A stretch of 6,106 nt of DNA from the NCBI GenBank assembly GCA_003696875.1, contig RFHL01000872.1, positions 1 through 6,106 of the forward strand, read 5' to 3'. Below are positions 1-5,327 of this stretch, piece after piece; position 1 is the stretch's first letter, and the number at the start of each line of letters is the position of its first letter. Under the pieces are notes generated by a model. It did no database searches, had not been told where the DNA came from, and saw only the letters and a program-made list of their open reading frames with translations. The position numbers and the translations under genes were made by a program. Origin of the DNA: Bacteroidota bacterium (GTDB lineage Bacteria; Bacteroidota; Bacteroidia; J057).

Positions 1-36
1 GCCAGGACGGGGGCGCGATTTTTTCTGGACTCAGGC

Positions 37-66
37 TTTGTATTTCAAAAAAAACTGGTACATTTT
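37..66 (+). promoter_or_regulatory. Possible distal Bacteroidota-type promoter
   Basis: TTTG at 37-40 is followed after 18 bases by TACATTTT at 59-66, one mismatch from the TAnnTTTG box recognised by the Bacteroidota primary sigma factor. If used, transcription would start near 70-75 and give a leader of about 100 bases for the gene at 178. It is weaker than the proximal candidate at 109-138 and may be a chance match in AT-rich DNA. Confidence 0.25.
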
Positions 67-108
67 CGCCGTCGGCTCGTACAATCCGACAGACGTTGCA
101 TGCGCTTT

Positions 109-138
109 TTGTAGATAAGCTATTGGTTATTAGTTTTT
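109..138 (+). promoter_or_regulatory. Candidate promoter of the PepSY-like gene pair
   Basis: TTG at 109-111 (preceded by a T-run) is separated by 19 bases from TAGTTTTT at 131-138. This fits the Bacteroidota arrangement TTTG-N19-TAnnTTTG with one mismatch, in the last base of the -7 box. The predicted start of transcription is around 143-146, leaving a leader of roughly 33 bases before the ATG at 178. The call rests on motif and spacing only. Confidence 0.42.
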
Positions 139-153
139 TACATTCTTTTTTAT

Positions 154-169
154 GCCGCCGCCAGGCGGC
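154..169 (+). promoter_or_regulatory. Small GC hairpin in the leader before the first gene
   Basis: GCCGCC (154-159) pairs with GGCGGC (164-169) around a 4-base loop, ending 8 bases before the ATG at 178. In mRNA this 6-bp all-GC stem would sit within the ribosome footprint and could lower translation initiation. No U-run follows, so it is not a terminator. A functional role is inference. Confidence 0.3.
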
Positions 170-177
170 TGGAAGCC

Positions 178-600
178 ATGTTTTACCGATTTGAGGAGAT
201 CCCCGCACCCGTGCGGCGCGCGTTTTTGGATCGCTATCCCGAGGCCAGCCTTGAGGATTGGGAGCCCAAGCATAGCGGGATCATGGAGCTGTATTTTGAG
301 CTGAATGACCGGGTCGCCCAGGCCCAGTTTGATGCCGAGGGCAATTGGCTGGGATCCCAGCTGCAATTGCCCGAATCAGCATTTCCCTCCTTTGTCGTCG
401 AGTTTCTGGAAGCGTTGCCGGAGGAGTTGCTCCTGTGGGAGCTGAGCCTGCATGAAGTGCCGGGCGGTCCTTCGTTTCTGATCCTGGAGGTGGACGAAGC
501 CGACGACCAGCCCATCCGGAAGTTCAAGTTCGATACCCATGGCCAGCTCTTGTGTGAGTGGCGGGGGATGGTCAACTTTTCCCGAAACTATCTGAATTGA
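178..600 (+). CDS. PepSY-like (BLIP-like) two-repeat protein, leaderless
   Basis: This 140-residue protein has two copies of a PepSY-like unit of the kind grouped as putative beta-lactamase-inhibitor-like proteins. Copy 1 spans about residues 8-62 (IPAPVRRAF near the start, FDAEG at 51-55). Copy 2 spans about 65-127 (LP-type helix start, FDTHG at 118-122). Each copy follows the family pattern: a helix starting at a Pro, two or three strands, then an F-D-x-x-G turn. Family members are usually exported, yet this one has no signal peptide or membrane segment, so a cytoplasmic location is inferred. The ATG at 178 is the first in-frame start after a stop at 112-114. The stop overlaps the start of the next gene (TGATG), implying co-translation. 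The ligand or partner is unknown; inhibition of beta-lactamase should not be assumed from the family name. Confidence 0.8.
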   Translation: MFYRFEEIPAPVRRAFLDRYPEASLEDWEPKHSGIMELYFELNDRVAQAQFDAEGNWLGSQLQLPESAFPSFVVEFLEALPEELLLWELSLHEVPGGPSFLILEVDEADDQPIRKFKFDTHGQLLCEWRGMVNFSRNYLN

Positions 601-1010
601 TGGCAAGCTTGAGGAGAAAAGCGGACCTGCCCCAGGCAGTGATTGATTGGGTGGCCGGGGCGCATCCGGAAGGAGAGATTGTATCCATCGGCCTGCTCCA
701 AGAGGGTGTGTTGTCGGTGGAAGTGGCGGAGGGTGAGCAGCGGATTCAGCTGCTGTTCTCCGAGGACCCCACACCGGTTTGGTTGCAAAGTCGCATATTG
801 GTGGCGCTGCGAATGCTGCCAAAGGCTATCATCCGCTACCTGGAAGGGAAAAAACGGGAATATCCTGACCTGTTTGCCGAGGCTGTTTTCCTGCCGGGAG
901 ATCAGTCCTGTTTTGAAATTTTTCTGCGAAACCGCCGGGAACAGACACAAGTGAAGGTTCGCTTTTCTGAATCCGGTAAACTGGAACAGGTGGACATTAT
1001 TCCACGCTAG
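600..1010 (+). CDS. Second PepSY-like two-repeat protein, coupled to the first
   Basis: This 136-residue protein appears to be a diverged paralogue of its upstream neighbour. It has two PepSY-like units: about residues 10-55 starting LPQAVIDWV, and about 73-131 starting LPKAIIRYL and ending in a strand-turn with RFSESGKL (121-128). The first unit lacks a clean F-D-x-x-G turn (FSEDP instead), so it is more degenerate. There is no signal peptide, membrane segment or Cys pair; one Cys lies at residue 104. I chose the ATG at 600 because it shares its A with the TGA stop of the previous gene, a classic coupling arrangement. An in-frame GTG at 558 would add 14 residues inside the upstream gene and is less likely. 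The two products may form a heteromer, as coupling often favours, but that is inference. Confidence 0.75.
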   Translation: MASLRRKADLPQAVIDWVAGAHPEGEIVSIGLLQEGVLSVEVAEGEQRIQLLFSEDPTPVWLQSRILVALRMLPKAIIRYLEGKKREYPDLFAEAVFLPGDQSCFEIFLRNRREQTQVKVRFSESGKLEQVDIIPR

Positions 1011-1100
1011 TCTCGTCTCCTTCGGAAGGTACACATTCAAATCTCATTTTATAAACCCCATTCTCCCTTTTATGTTTGATTTCATTTTGATGCTGTCGTC
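1011..1100. other. Gap between the PepSY-like pair and the RRM gene
   Basis: This 90-base spacer carries only a weak CCTT (1019-1022)/AAGG (1026-1029) stem with no adjacent T-run, so no convincing intrinsic terminator is visible for the upstream pair. Its second half is AT-rich and contains the promoter-like box at 1071-1078. Confidence 0.5.
1047..1078 (+). promoter_or_regulatory. Candidate promoter of the RRM gene
   Basis: TATGTTTG at 1071-1078 matches the Bacteroidota -7 consensus TAnnTTTG exactly. The upstream element is weak: TTTT at 1047-1050, 20 bases away, in place of TTTG. The predicted transcript would start near 1083 and give a leader of only about 15-20 bases before the ATG at 1101, with no Shine-Dalgarno sequence. 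This suggests the RRM gene is transcribed separately from the upstream pair. Confidence 0.5.
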
Positions 1101-1454
1101 ATGAACATTCGAGTATCTAACATTGATCCTTCCACTACGGTTGAGGATCTGCAGGAGCTTTTCGAAGAGTTTGGTGAAGTGCTGGAAGTTCGTCTGAATG
1201 ATGAACCTGATCCTGGCAAGGATACCTACAGTGCCGTGCTGACCATGGCATTTGATGATGATGCCGAAGCGGCCATCGACGAACTCAATGGGGAAAACTT
1301 CGACGGGCGCTTTCTCCGGGTGCGCGCGGGAGAAGTCGGCCCCGTAGACGCAGATGGGCGTTCGGAGGAGACGCTGGATGAGTTCGACGAGGACTTTGAC
1401 GCAATGAGTTTTCAGCGCATCCAGCGCAAGCGCCCTGGACGGGGCGATTGGTAG
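1101..1454 (+). CDS. RRM-fold putative RNA-binding protein with degenerate RNP motifs
   Basis: A 117-residue protein whose residues 1-76 align with a single RNA recognition motif: strand 1 IRVSNI (3-8, the RNP2 position), helix 1 with TVEDLQELFEEFGEV (13-27), strand 3 around 42-49 (the RNP1 position), helix 2 with DAEAAIDELNG (54-64), then FDGRFLRVR (67-75). The fold signature is strong, but the three aromatics that normally stack on RNA appear to be lost: RNP2 position 2 is Arg4, and RNP1 positions 3 and 5 are Ser44 and Val46 in my alignment. After the domain comes an acidic segment (about 82-100) and a short basic end (RIQRKRPGRG, 106-115). Small single-RRM proteins are common in Bacteroidota and cyanobacteria and often respond to cold, but no such control is visible here. 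It could bind RNA atypically or act as a protein-interaction module. Confidence 0.85.
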   Translation: MNIRVSNIDPSTTVEDLQELFEEFGEVLEVRLNDEPDPGKDTYSAVLTMAFDDDAEAAIDELNGENFDGRFLRVRAGEVGPVDADGRSEETLDEFDEDFDAMSFQRIQRKRPGRGDW

Positions 1455-1462
1455 GCTGCCTA
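1452..1462. other. Imperfect palindrome holding both stop codons of a convergent pair
   Basis: TAGG-CTG-CCTA contains the TAG stop of the plus-strand RRM gene (1452-1454) and, on the other strand, the TAG stop of the GNAT/nitrilase gene (1460-1462), leaving only 5 bases between the coding regions. The 4-bp stem is too short and lacks a T-run to be a terminator by itself, so transcripts from both sides probably run into the opposing gene. Confidence 0.6.
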
Positions 1463-3043
1463 GCTTTTCTCCTGCCGGGGAATCAGGCGCAATTGATACA
1501 GATCCTGCCGCCGGTCCTTGAGGGTGCGCACGCTCCCAAACTCATGTAGCTCGCGCAAGAGGCTCACATCTACATCGGCGATGAGAGTCATCTCCGTGTT
1601 GGGCGTGGCCTCGGCCTTGATGGCATTGGTAGGGAAGGGAAAGTCCGAGGGCGTAAAGATCGCCGACTGGGCGTATTGGATGTCCATATTGTTGACCTTG
1701 GGCAGGTTGCCCACGCAGCCGGCAATGGCGACATAGCACTCATTCTCGATGGCGCGCGCCTGTGCGCAGCGGCGCACGCGGTAGTAGCCATTTTGGGTAT
1801 CGGTCAGGAAGGGCACGAAGAGGATGTCCATCCCCTGATCGGCGTAGAGCCGGGCCAGCTCGGGGAACTCGACGTCGTAACAGATCAGGATGCCAATTTT
1901 GCCACAGTCGGTATCCATCACGCGTATGCGGTCGCCCCCACTCATGCCCCAGGAGCTCACCTCCGAAGGGGTAACATGTACTTTTTCGTAGCCCTCCCAG
2001 GTGCCATCCCGTCGACAGAGGTAGGCCACATTGCGTAGCTGCCCGTCGGGGGTGAGTTGGGGCATGGACCCGGTGATGATGTTGACATTGTAGTTGACGG
2101 CAAATTCGGAGAACTTCTCTCGCAGGGGCGCCGAAAATTCGGCCAGCCCCCGGATGGCCTTGGCCTCGCCCAAGTGGTTGAAGGCCGCCATCAGCGGAGC
2201 ATTGAACAGTTCCGGAAACAGGATGAAATCCGAGTGATAATCGCTGACCGCGTCCACAAAGTACTCCACTTGCTCCACCAGCGCGTCAAAGTCCTTAAAA
2301 AGTCGCATTTGCCACTGCACCAGCCCGATCCGGACGACAGATTTCGGCGCGTTGATCAGGCTGGTTTCTTCCTGATAGTAAATGTTGTTCCACTCCAGCA
2401 GGGTGGCATACTCGCGGGAAGAGGTATCTCCGGGCAGATAGCCCTTGAGAACCTTTCGCACGTGAAAGTCATTTGACAGCTGAAAGGTGAGCGTCGGATC
2501 GTAGATGGCCTTCAGGCGTACCTGCTCAATGTATTCCCGGGGCTTTAGCGCCTCCGCGTACTGAGAATAGTTGGGAATGCGGCCGCCAGCCATGATGGAG
2601 CGCAGATTGAGGTGTTCGCATAGCTCCTTGCGGGCGTCATACAGCCGCCGGGCCAGCCTCATCCCCCGAAACTCGGGATGCACAAACACCTCAATGCCGT
2701 ACAGCACATCTCCCTTGGGATCATGGGTGTGAAAGGTATAGTGTCCCGTAATCTGCTCGTAGGTATGGCTATCACCATAACGCTTATAGTCCACGATCAG
2801 CGACAGGGCACTCGCTACCACCCGGCCATTGACCAGGATACAGAGCTGACCTTCAGGAAAAATCTCCAGCAGGCTGGCGATGGCCGATTCTTTCCAGTAC
2901 ACCCGCCCCAGGTCGGCATACGCCTCCTGCATGGCATCCTTGAGCTCCAGATAATCCTCAATCCTCAGATTGCGGAGCTCGATGACGGGTTGTTGATCGT
3001 GATTGGCGGGAATGGAAGAGCCTTCGTGTTGGGTTGACGACAT
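1460..3043 (-). CDS. Bifunctional GNAT N-acetyltransferase / carbon-nitrogen hydrolase
   Basis: A 527-residue two-domain fusion. Residues about 20-200 form a GNAT acyltransferase domain; its acetyl-CoA loop is near VHPEFRGMRLARRLY (121-135), where the Gly of the classical Q/R-x-x-G-x-G/A motif is Arg129, which I recall being usual in this subgroup. Residues about 236-525 form a nitrilase-superfamily hydrolase with the full triad: Glu278 (in LFPELF), Lys354 (in GYEKVHVTP) and Cys388 (in LICYDVEFPE). This matches nitrilase branch 11, known for an N-terminal RimI-like acetyltransferase. The hydrolase half should cleave a C-N amide bond; the substrate is unknown. There is no signal peptide, so it is likely cytoplasmic. 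The ATG at 3043 is preferred over an upstream TTG at 3109, whose extra 22 residues do not look conserved. The gene is divergent from the hydrolase/OsmC gene. Confidence 0.92.
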   Translation of the reverse strand: MSSTQHEGSSIPANHDQQPVIELRNLRIEDYLELKDAMQEAYADLGRVYWKESAIASLLEIFPEGQLCILVNGRVVASALSLIVDYKRYGDSHTYEQITGHYTFHTHDPKGDVLYGIEVFVHPEFRGMRLARRLYDARKELCEHLNLRSIMAGGRIPNYSQYAEALKPREYIEQVRLKAIYDPTLTFQLSNDFHVRKVLKGYLPGDTSSREYATLLEWNNIYYQEETSLINAPKSVVRIGLVQWQMRLFKDFDALVEQVEYFVDAVSDYHSDFILFPELFNAPLMAAFNHLGEAKAIRGLAEFSAPLREKFSEFAVNYNVNIITGSMPQLTPDGQLRNVAYLCRRDGTWEGYEKVHVTPSEVSSWGMSGGDRIRVMDTDCGKIGILICYDVEFPELARLYADQGMDILFVPFLTDTQNGYYRVRRCAQARAIENECYVAIAGCVGNLPKVNNMDIQYAQSAIFTPSDFPFPTNAIKAEATPNTEMTLIADVDVSLLRELHEFGSVRTLKDRRQDLYQLRLIPRQEKS

Positions 3044-3121
3044 ATTCAACTTAAAATAGGGTGGTATCTTGAGGCAGGGCACTATGTGTTCCCTTACGAA
3101 GGTACCCAATATCCCTGATTC
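3044..3121. promoter_or_regulatory. Divergent intergenic region between two fusion-enzyme genes
   Basis: These 78 bases must supply expression signals for both flanking genes. No good TAnnTTTG box is seen on the plus strand for the gene at 3122; the nearest partial matches (TATCTTGA at 3065, TATGTGTT at 3083) have two mismatches and poor spacing. A better minus-strand candidate is listed separately. No clear operator-like inverted repeat stands out. Confidence 0.45.
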
Positions 3122-3127
3122 GTGAAA
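3097..3127 (-). promoter_or_regulatory. Weak candidate promoter of the GNAT/nitrilase gene
   Basis: Read on the minus strand, TTTC (3127-3124) is followed after 19 bases by TACCTTCG (3104-3097). This is one mismatch in each element from TTTG-N19-TAnnTTTG. The transcript would start near 3092, leaving a leader of about 50 bases. The upstream element overlaps the first codons of the divergent gene, so the two transcription starts could interfere. Low confidence because both boxes are imperfect. Confidence 0.28.
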
Positions 3128-4345
3128 TCATACCGACTTTCCTTTTCCAACGGCCGCGGTGACAGCCTTTCCGCCATCCTGGATTTGCCGCTGGGGGAGC
3201 GACCTCGCGCTTTCGCGATCTTTGCCCATTGCTTCACCTGCGGGAAAAATCTCCGGGCGGAGCGCCACCTGAGCCTGGCGCTCACCCAGGAGGGGATTGC
3301 GCTCCTGCGCTTTGACTTTACGGGTTTGGGGGAGAGCGATGGGGCATTCTATGACACCAACTTCTCCACCAATGTGGCCGATATCCTGGCGGCGGCCGAT
3401 TTCCTGGATTCGGAGTATCAGGCGCCCAGGCTACTGATAGGCCACTCGCTGGGTGGGGCTGCGGTCCTCATGGCGGCGCGCCAGTTGGACACCGTACAGG
3501 CAGTGGCCACCATCGGAGCCCCGGCCGAGCCCGCTCATGTTAAGGGGCTCTTTGTGCATATGGAAGACATCATTCGCGCCCGGGGAGAAGCGGAAGTGCG
3601 CATCGCTGGCCGGCCTTTTACCATCCGGCGGCAATTTCTGGACAATATCGAATCCACCCCCCTCGCCGCCGAAGTGGCGGCGCTGCGGAAAGCCGTGCTG
3701 ATTTTACATTCGCTCCAGGATACCGTCGTGGGCGTGGACAACGCCCGCAAGCTCTACGAAGCGGCCCGCCATCCCAAGAGTTTTGTGACCCTGGATGGCG
3801 CGGACCATCTGCTCACCCGAAAAGCGGATGCCCTCTACACGGGGCGGCTGATCGCCGCCTGGGGGAGTCGCTATCTGGATCTGGACGTACCCAAGCCGCT
3901 GCTTACGGAGCAGCAGGCGGTGGTGCGGCTGGGAGCCCGGGGCTTCACCACTGAGGTGCAAGTGGGGCATCATCACTTCCTGGCCGATGAGCCCACCAAG
4001 GTGGGCGGGGATGATCTGGGCCCTGCGCCCTATGACCTGCTGTTGGCCTCCCTCGGGACCTGCACGGCCATGACCGTGCGGATGTATGCCGACCGCAAGG
4101 GCTGGTCGCTGGAGGAGGTGCGGGTGCACCTGTCCCATCGCAAGGATTATCCCAGCGATGCCCGGCAGGCGGGGGAGCACCCGGCCAAACTGGATCATAT
4201 CGACCGAATCCTGGAGCTGGAAGGACCACTTGACACGGAGCAGCGGGCGCGCCTCATCGAAATCGCCAATCGCTGCCCCGTTCACCGGACGCTTCACAGT
4301 GAGATCGTGGTGGAGACCCGCTTGCGGGAAGGAACGAAGCCCTAG
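3122..4345 (+). CDS. Bifunctional alpha/beta hydrolase / OsmC-family protein
   Basis: A 407-residue fusion. Residues 1-255 are an alpha/beta hydrolase with nucleophile Ser109 in GHSLGG (107-112), likely acid Asp200 (LHSLQD) and His229 (GADHLL); HCFTCGKN (36-43) sits at the usual oxyanion-loop position. Residues about 263-403 are an OsmC/Ohr-type domain with the two conserved redox cysteines Cys314 (LGTCTAMTV) and Cys385 (ANRCPVHRTL) and the GP-x-PYDLLLASLG approach to the first Cys (300-312). OsmC-family proteins reduce organic hydroperoxides through this pair. The hydrolase half might release or detoxify lipid-derived acyl substrates, but that link is inference. No signal peptide is present, so it is probably cytoplasmic. 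The GTG at 3122 is the only plausible start: an in-frame TGA lies at 3116-3118, the next Met is over 100 codons in, and MKSYRLSF fits the family N-terminus. Confidence 0.92.
   Translation: MKSYRLSFSNGRGDSLSAILDLPLGERPRAFAIFAHCFTCGKNLRAERHLSLALTQEGIALLRFDFTGLGESDGAFYDTNFSTNVADILAAADFLDSEYQAPRLLIGHSLGGAAVLMAARQLDTVQAVATIGAPAEPAHVKGLFVHMEDIIRARGEAEVRIAGRPFTIRRQFLDNIESTPLAAEVAALRKAVLILHSLQDTVVGVDNARKLYEAARHPKSFVTLDGADHLLTRKADALYTGRLIAAWGSRYLDLDVPKPLLTEQQAVVRLGARGFTTEVQVGHHHFLADEPTKVGGDDLGPAPYDLLLASLGTCTAMTVRMYADRKGWSLEEVRVHLSHRKDYPSDARQAGEHPAKLDHIDRILELEGPLDTEQRARLIEIANRCPVHRTLHSEIVVETRLREGTKP
4342..4345. other. CTAG palindrome encoding both stop codons of a convergent pair
   Basis: The plus-strand hydrolase/OsmC gene stops with TAG at 4343-4345 and the minus-strand DUF4434 gene stops with TAG at 4344-4342. 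The genes therefore overlap by 4 bases in the self-complementary CTAG. No terminator hairpin is visible at the junction, so antisense readthrough into each gene is expected unless termination is factor-dependent. Confidence 0.9.
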
Positions 4346-5286
4346 ACCTCCTCCGGAACGATGCCAAAGTGTTCGCAGTACCGCCGGTAGAGATGGTGGG
4401 CCTGAGGGTAGGCCGACTGCGGGCTCATAAAGTGCGAAAATTCGAAGGTAATCGCTTCCTCCATGCCCGCAGCGCGGGCCGCTTCGAGCTTTAGCCGCAG
4501 CTTTTCCCACTTGATGGGCAGGAACTTGATGGGCATGTCCCGGTCAAAGGACTCGGCATTGGTCCAGCAACGCAGGCCGTAGCGGTCGGCCAGCACCTTG
4601 TTGACCGACAGGTAGTCGGCCAGTTCGTGATAGTCGACATGCCCGTCCTGAAAGGCCAGGATGTCCACCGCCCCCTGTAGCCCGCTCAGGATTTCGTCCC
4701 ACTCCTGCTCGTGCTGCCGCAGGGAGACCGCTTCGCCCTTGGTAATTCCGGCTTCGGAGGAGAGGATGGCCTTCTTGCCATCGATATAGGGCGAAATGAG
4801 GGTGGGGAGTCCGCTGGAAATGCCCTTGCAGTGCTGGCCCAGCTGGGCGTAGGTGTCGATGATGCCCGCCGTGCGACGGCTCACCTCCTGCGAAATGTAC
4901 CAGCCGCCAAAGGCGGCGCGATGGCCGTAATTGCGCCATACCTCGTCGATCACCGCCCGGTTCAGGTCCACCTCCCGCTCAAAGTAGCCCTCGGTCCAGT
5001 ATTGCCCCGAGTCGTACAGCCCAAAATAAAAGGTGAGGCCGTGCTTTTCGGCCAGGCCAAGAAAAAGGTCGACCAGATCCACCGGCGGCCGGTAGGCCCC
5101 CTCCCGTTCCATGAGAATGTCTGACGGGTAGGTGAGCCAGCGACGGTAGCCACAGCGAATCAGGATCACAGTGCGGATGCCCGTGGCCTTCATGATCCGA
5201 AAATCCCGATCCCACTCTTCATACCCCCAGTTCTGGTGGGGAATGTCATGGGAAATCTCGTCGAGAAAAGTGCCGGTGAGGTGCAT
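4342..5286 (-). CDS. DUF4434 glycosidase-like TIM-barrel protein
   Basis: A 314-residue protein resembling the DUF4434 family throughout. It opens with the family hallmark GTFLDEISHDIPHQNWG (5-21), followed by MKATGIRTVILIR (32-44). Other barrel strand-end motifs are FYFGLYDSG (86-94), GWYISQE (128-134), DILAFQDG (208-215), CWTNAESFD (240-248) and ITFEFSHFMSP (279-289). By analogy with retaining TIM-barrel glycosidases, Glu134 and Glu245 are candidate acid/base and nucleophile, but this is inference; the biochemical role of the family is not known to me. The domain begins at residue 1 with no signal peptide, so the protein looks cytoplasmic unless exported unusually. The ATG at 5286 is the only start in the 41-base gap after the upstream GHL10-like gene, with which it likely forms an operon. 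The stop shares bases with the convergent gene. Confidence 0.82.
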   Translation of the reverse strand: MHLTGTFLDEISHDIPHQNWGYEEWDRDFRIMKATGIRTVILIRCGYRRWLTYPSDILMEREGAYRPPVDLVDLFLGLAEKHGLTFYFGLYDSGQYWTEGYFEREVDLNRAVIDEVWRNYGHRAAFGGWYISQEVSRRTAGIIDTYAQLGQHCKGISSGLPTLISPYIDGKKAILSSEAGITKGEAVSLRQHEQEWDEILSGLQGAVDILAFQDGHVDYHELADYLSVNKVLADRYGLRCWTNAESFDRDMPIKFLPIKWEKLRLKLEAARAAGMEEAITFEFSHFMSPQSAYPQAHHLYRRYCEHFGIVPEEV

Positions 5287-5327
5287 GGGTCGAGGTTCGA
5301 AGTGTGCTTCAAGGAGAGATTGAGACC
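5287..5327 (-). other. Short spacer inside the GHL10-DUF4434 operon
   Basis: The 41 bases between the two minus-strand genes contain no in-frame alternative start, no TAnnTTTG box, no terminator-like hairpin and no clear Shine-Dalgarno sequence before the ATG at 5286. This supports co-transcription of the pair. Confidence 0.45.

Larger units (their letters stand above)
1..177. other. Non-coding lead-in upstream of the PepSY-like pair
   Basis: This stretch is more AT-rich than the rest of the window and includes an A-run at about 47-54. All three plus-strand frames are open from the window edge for at least 37 codons, but their translations are low-quality (runs of Arg, Lys, Phe, Cys) and resemble no family I recognise, so I do not call the tail of an upstream gene. 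It holds two candidate promoters, a weak inverted repeat GTCGG (71-75)/CCGAC (86-90), and a GC hairpin just before the first start codon. No RNA gene is seen. Confidence 0.55.

Noticed and set aside
1..118. Possible C-terminal tail of an upstream plus-strand gene
   Set aside because: All three frames are open here and none gives a recognisable ending, so the signal is not distinguishable from chance.
152..304. Out-of-frame ATG 26 bases before the first gene, opening a short frame of about 50 codons
   Set aside because: It begins in the leader hairpin and runs out of frame through the PepSY-like gene; the translation (MPPPGGWKP...) has no sign of being a real peptide.
1019..1029. CCTT-CGG-AAGG as a terminator for the PepSY-like pair
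   Set aside because: The stem is only 4 bp and no T-run follows directly, so it does not qualify as an intrinsic terminator.
376..1040. Two minus-strand open frames of about 150 residues opposite the PepSY-like pair
   Set aside because: The plus-strand frames show duplicated PepSY-like patterns and a TGATG coupling; the minus-strand translations are Pro/Ser/Arg-rich and structureless.
3704..4510. 268-residue minus-strand open frame opposite the OsmC half
   Set aside because: It lies antisense to a well-supported fusion gene, its translation is rich in Pro, Gly, His and Arg without domain pattern, and it crosses the end of the DUF4434 gene. It is a by-product of GC-rich codon use.
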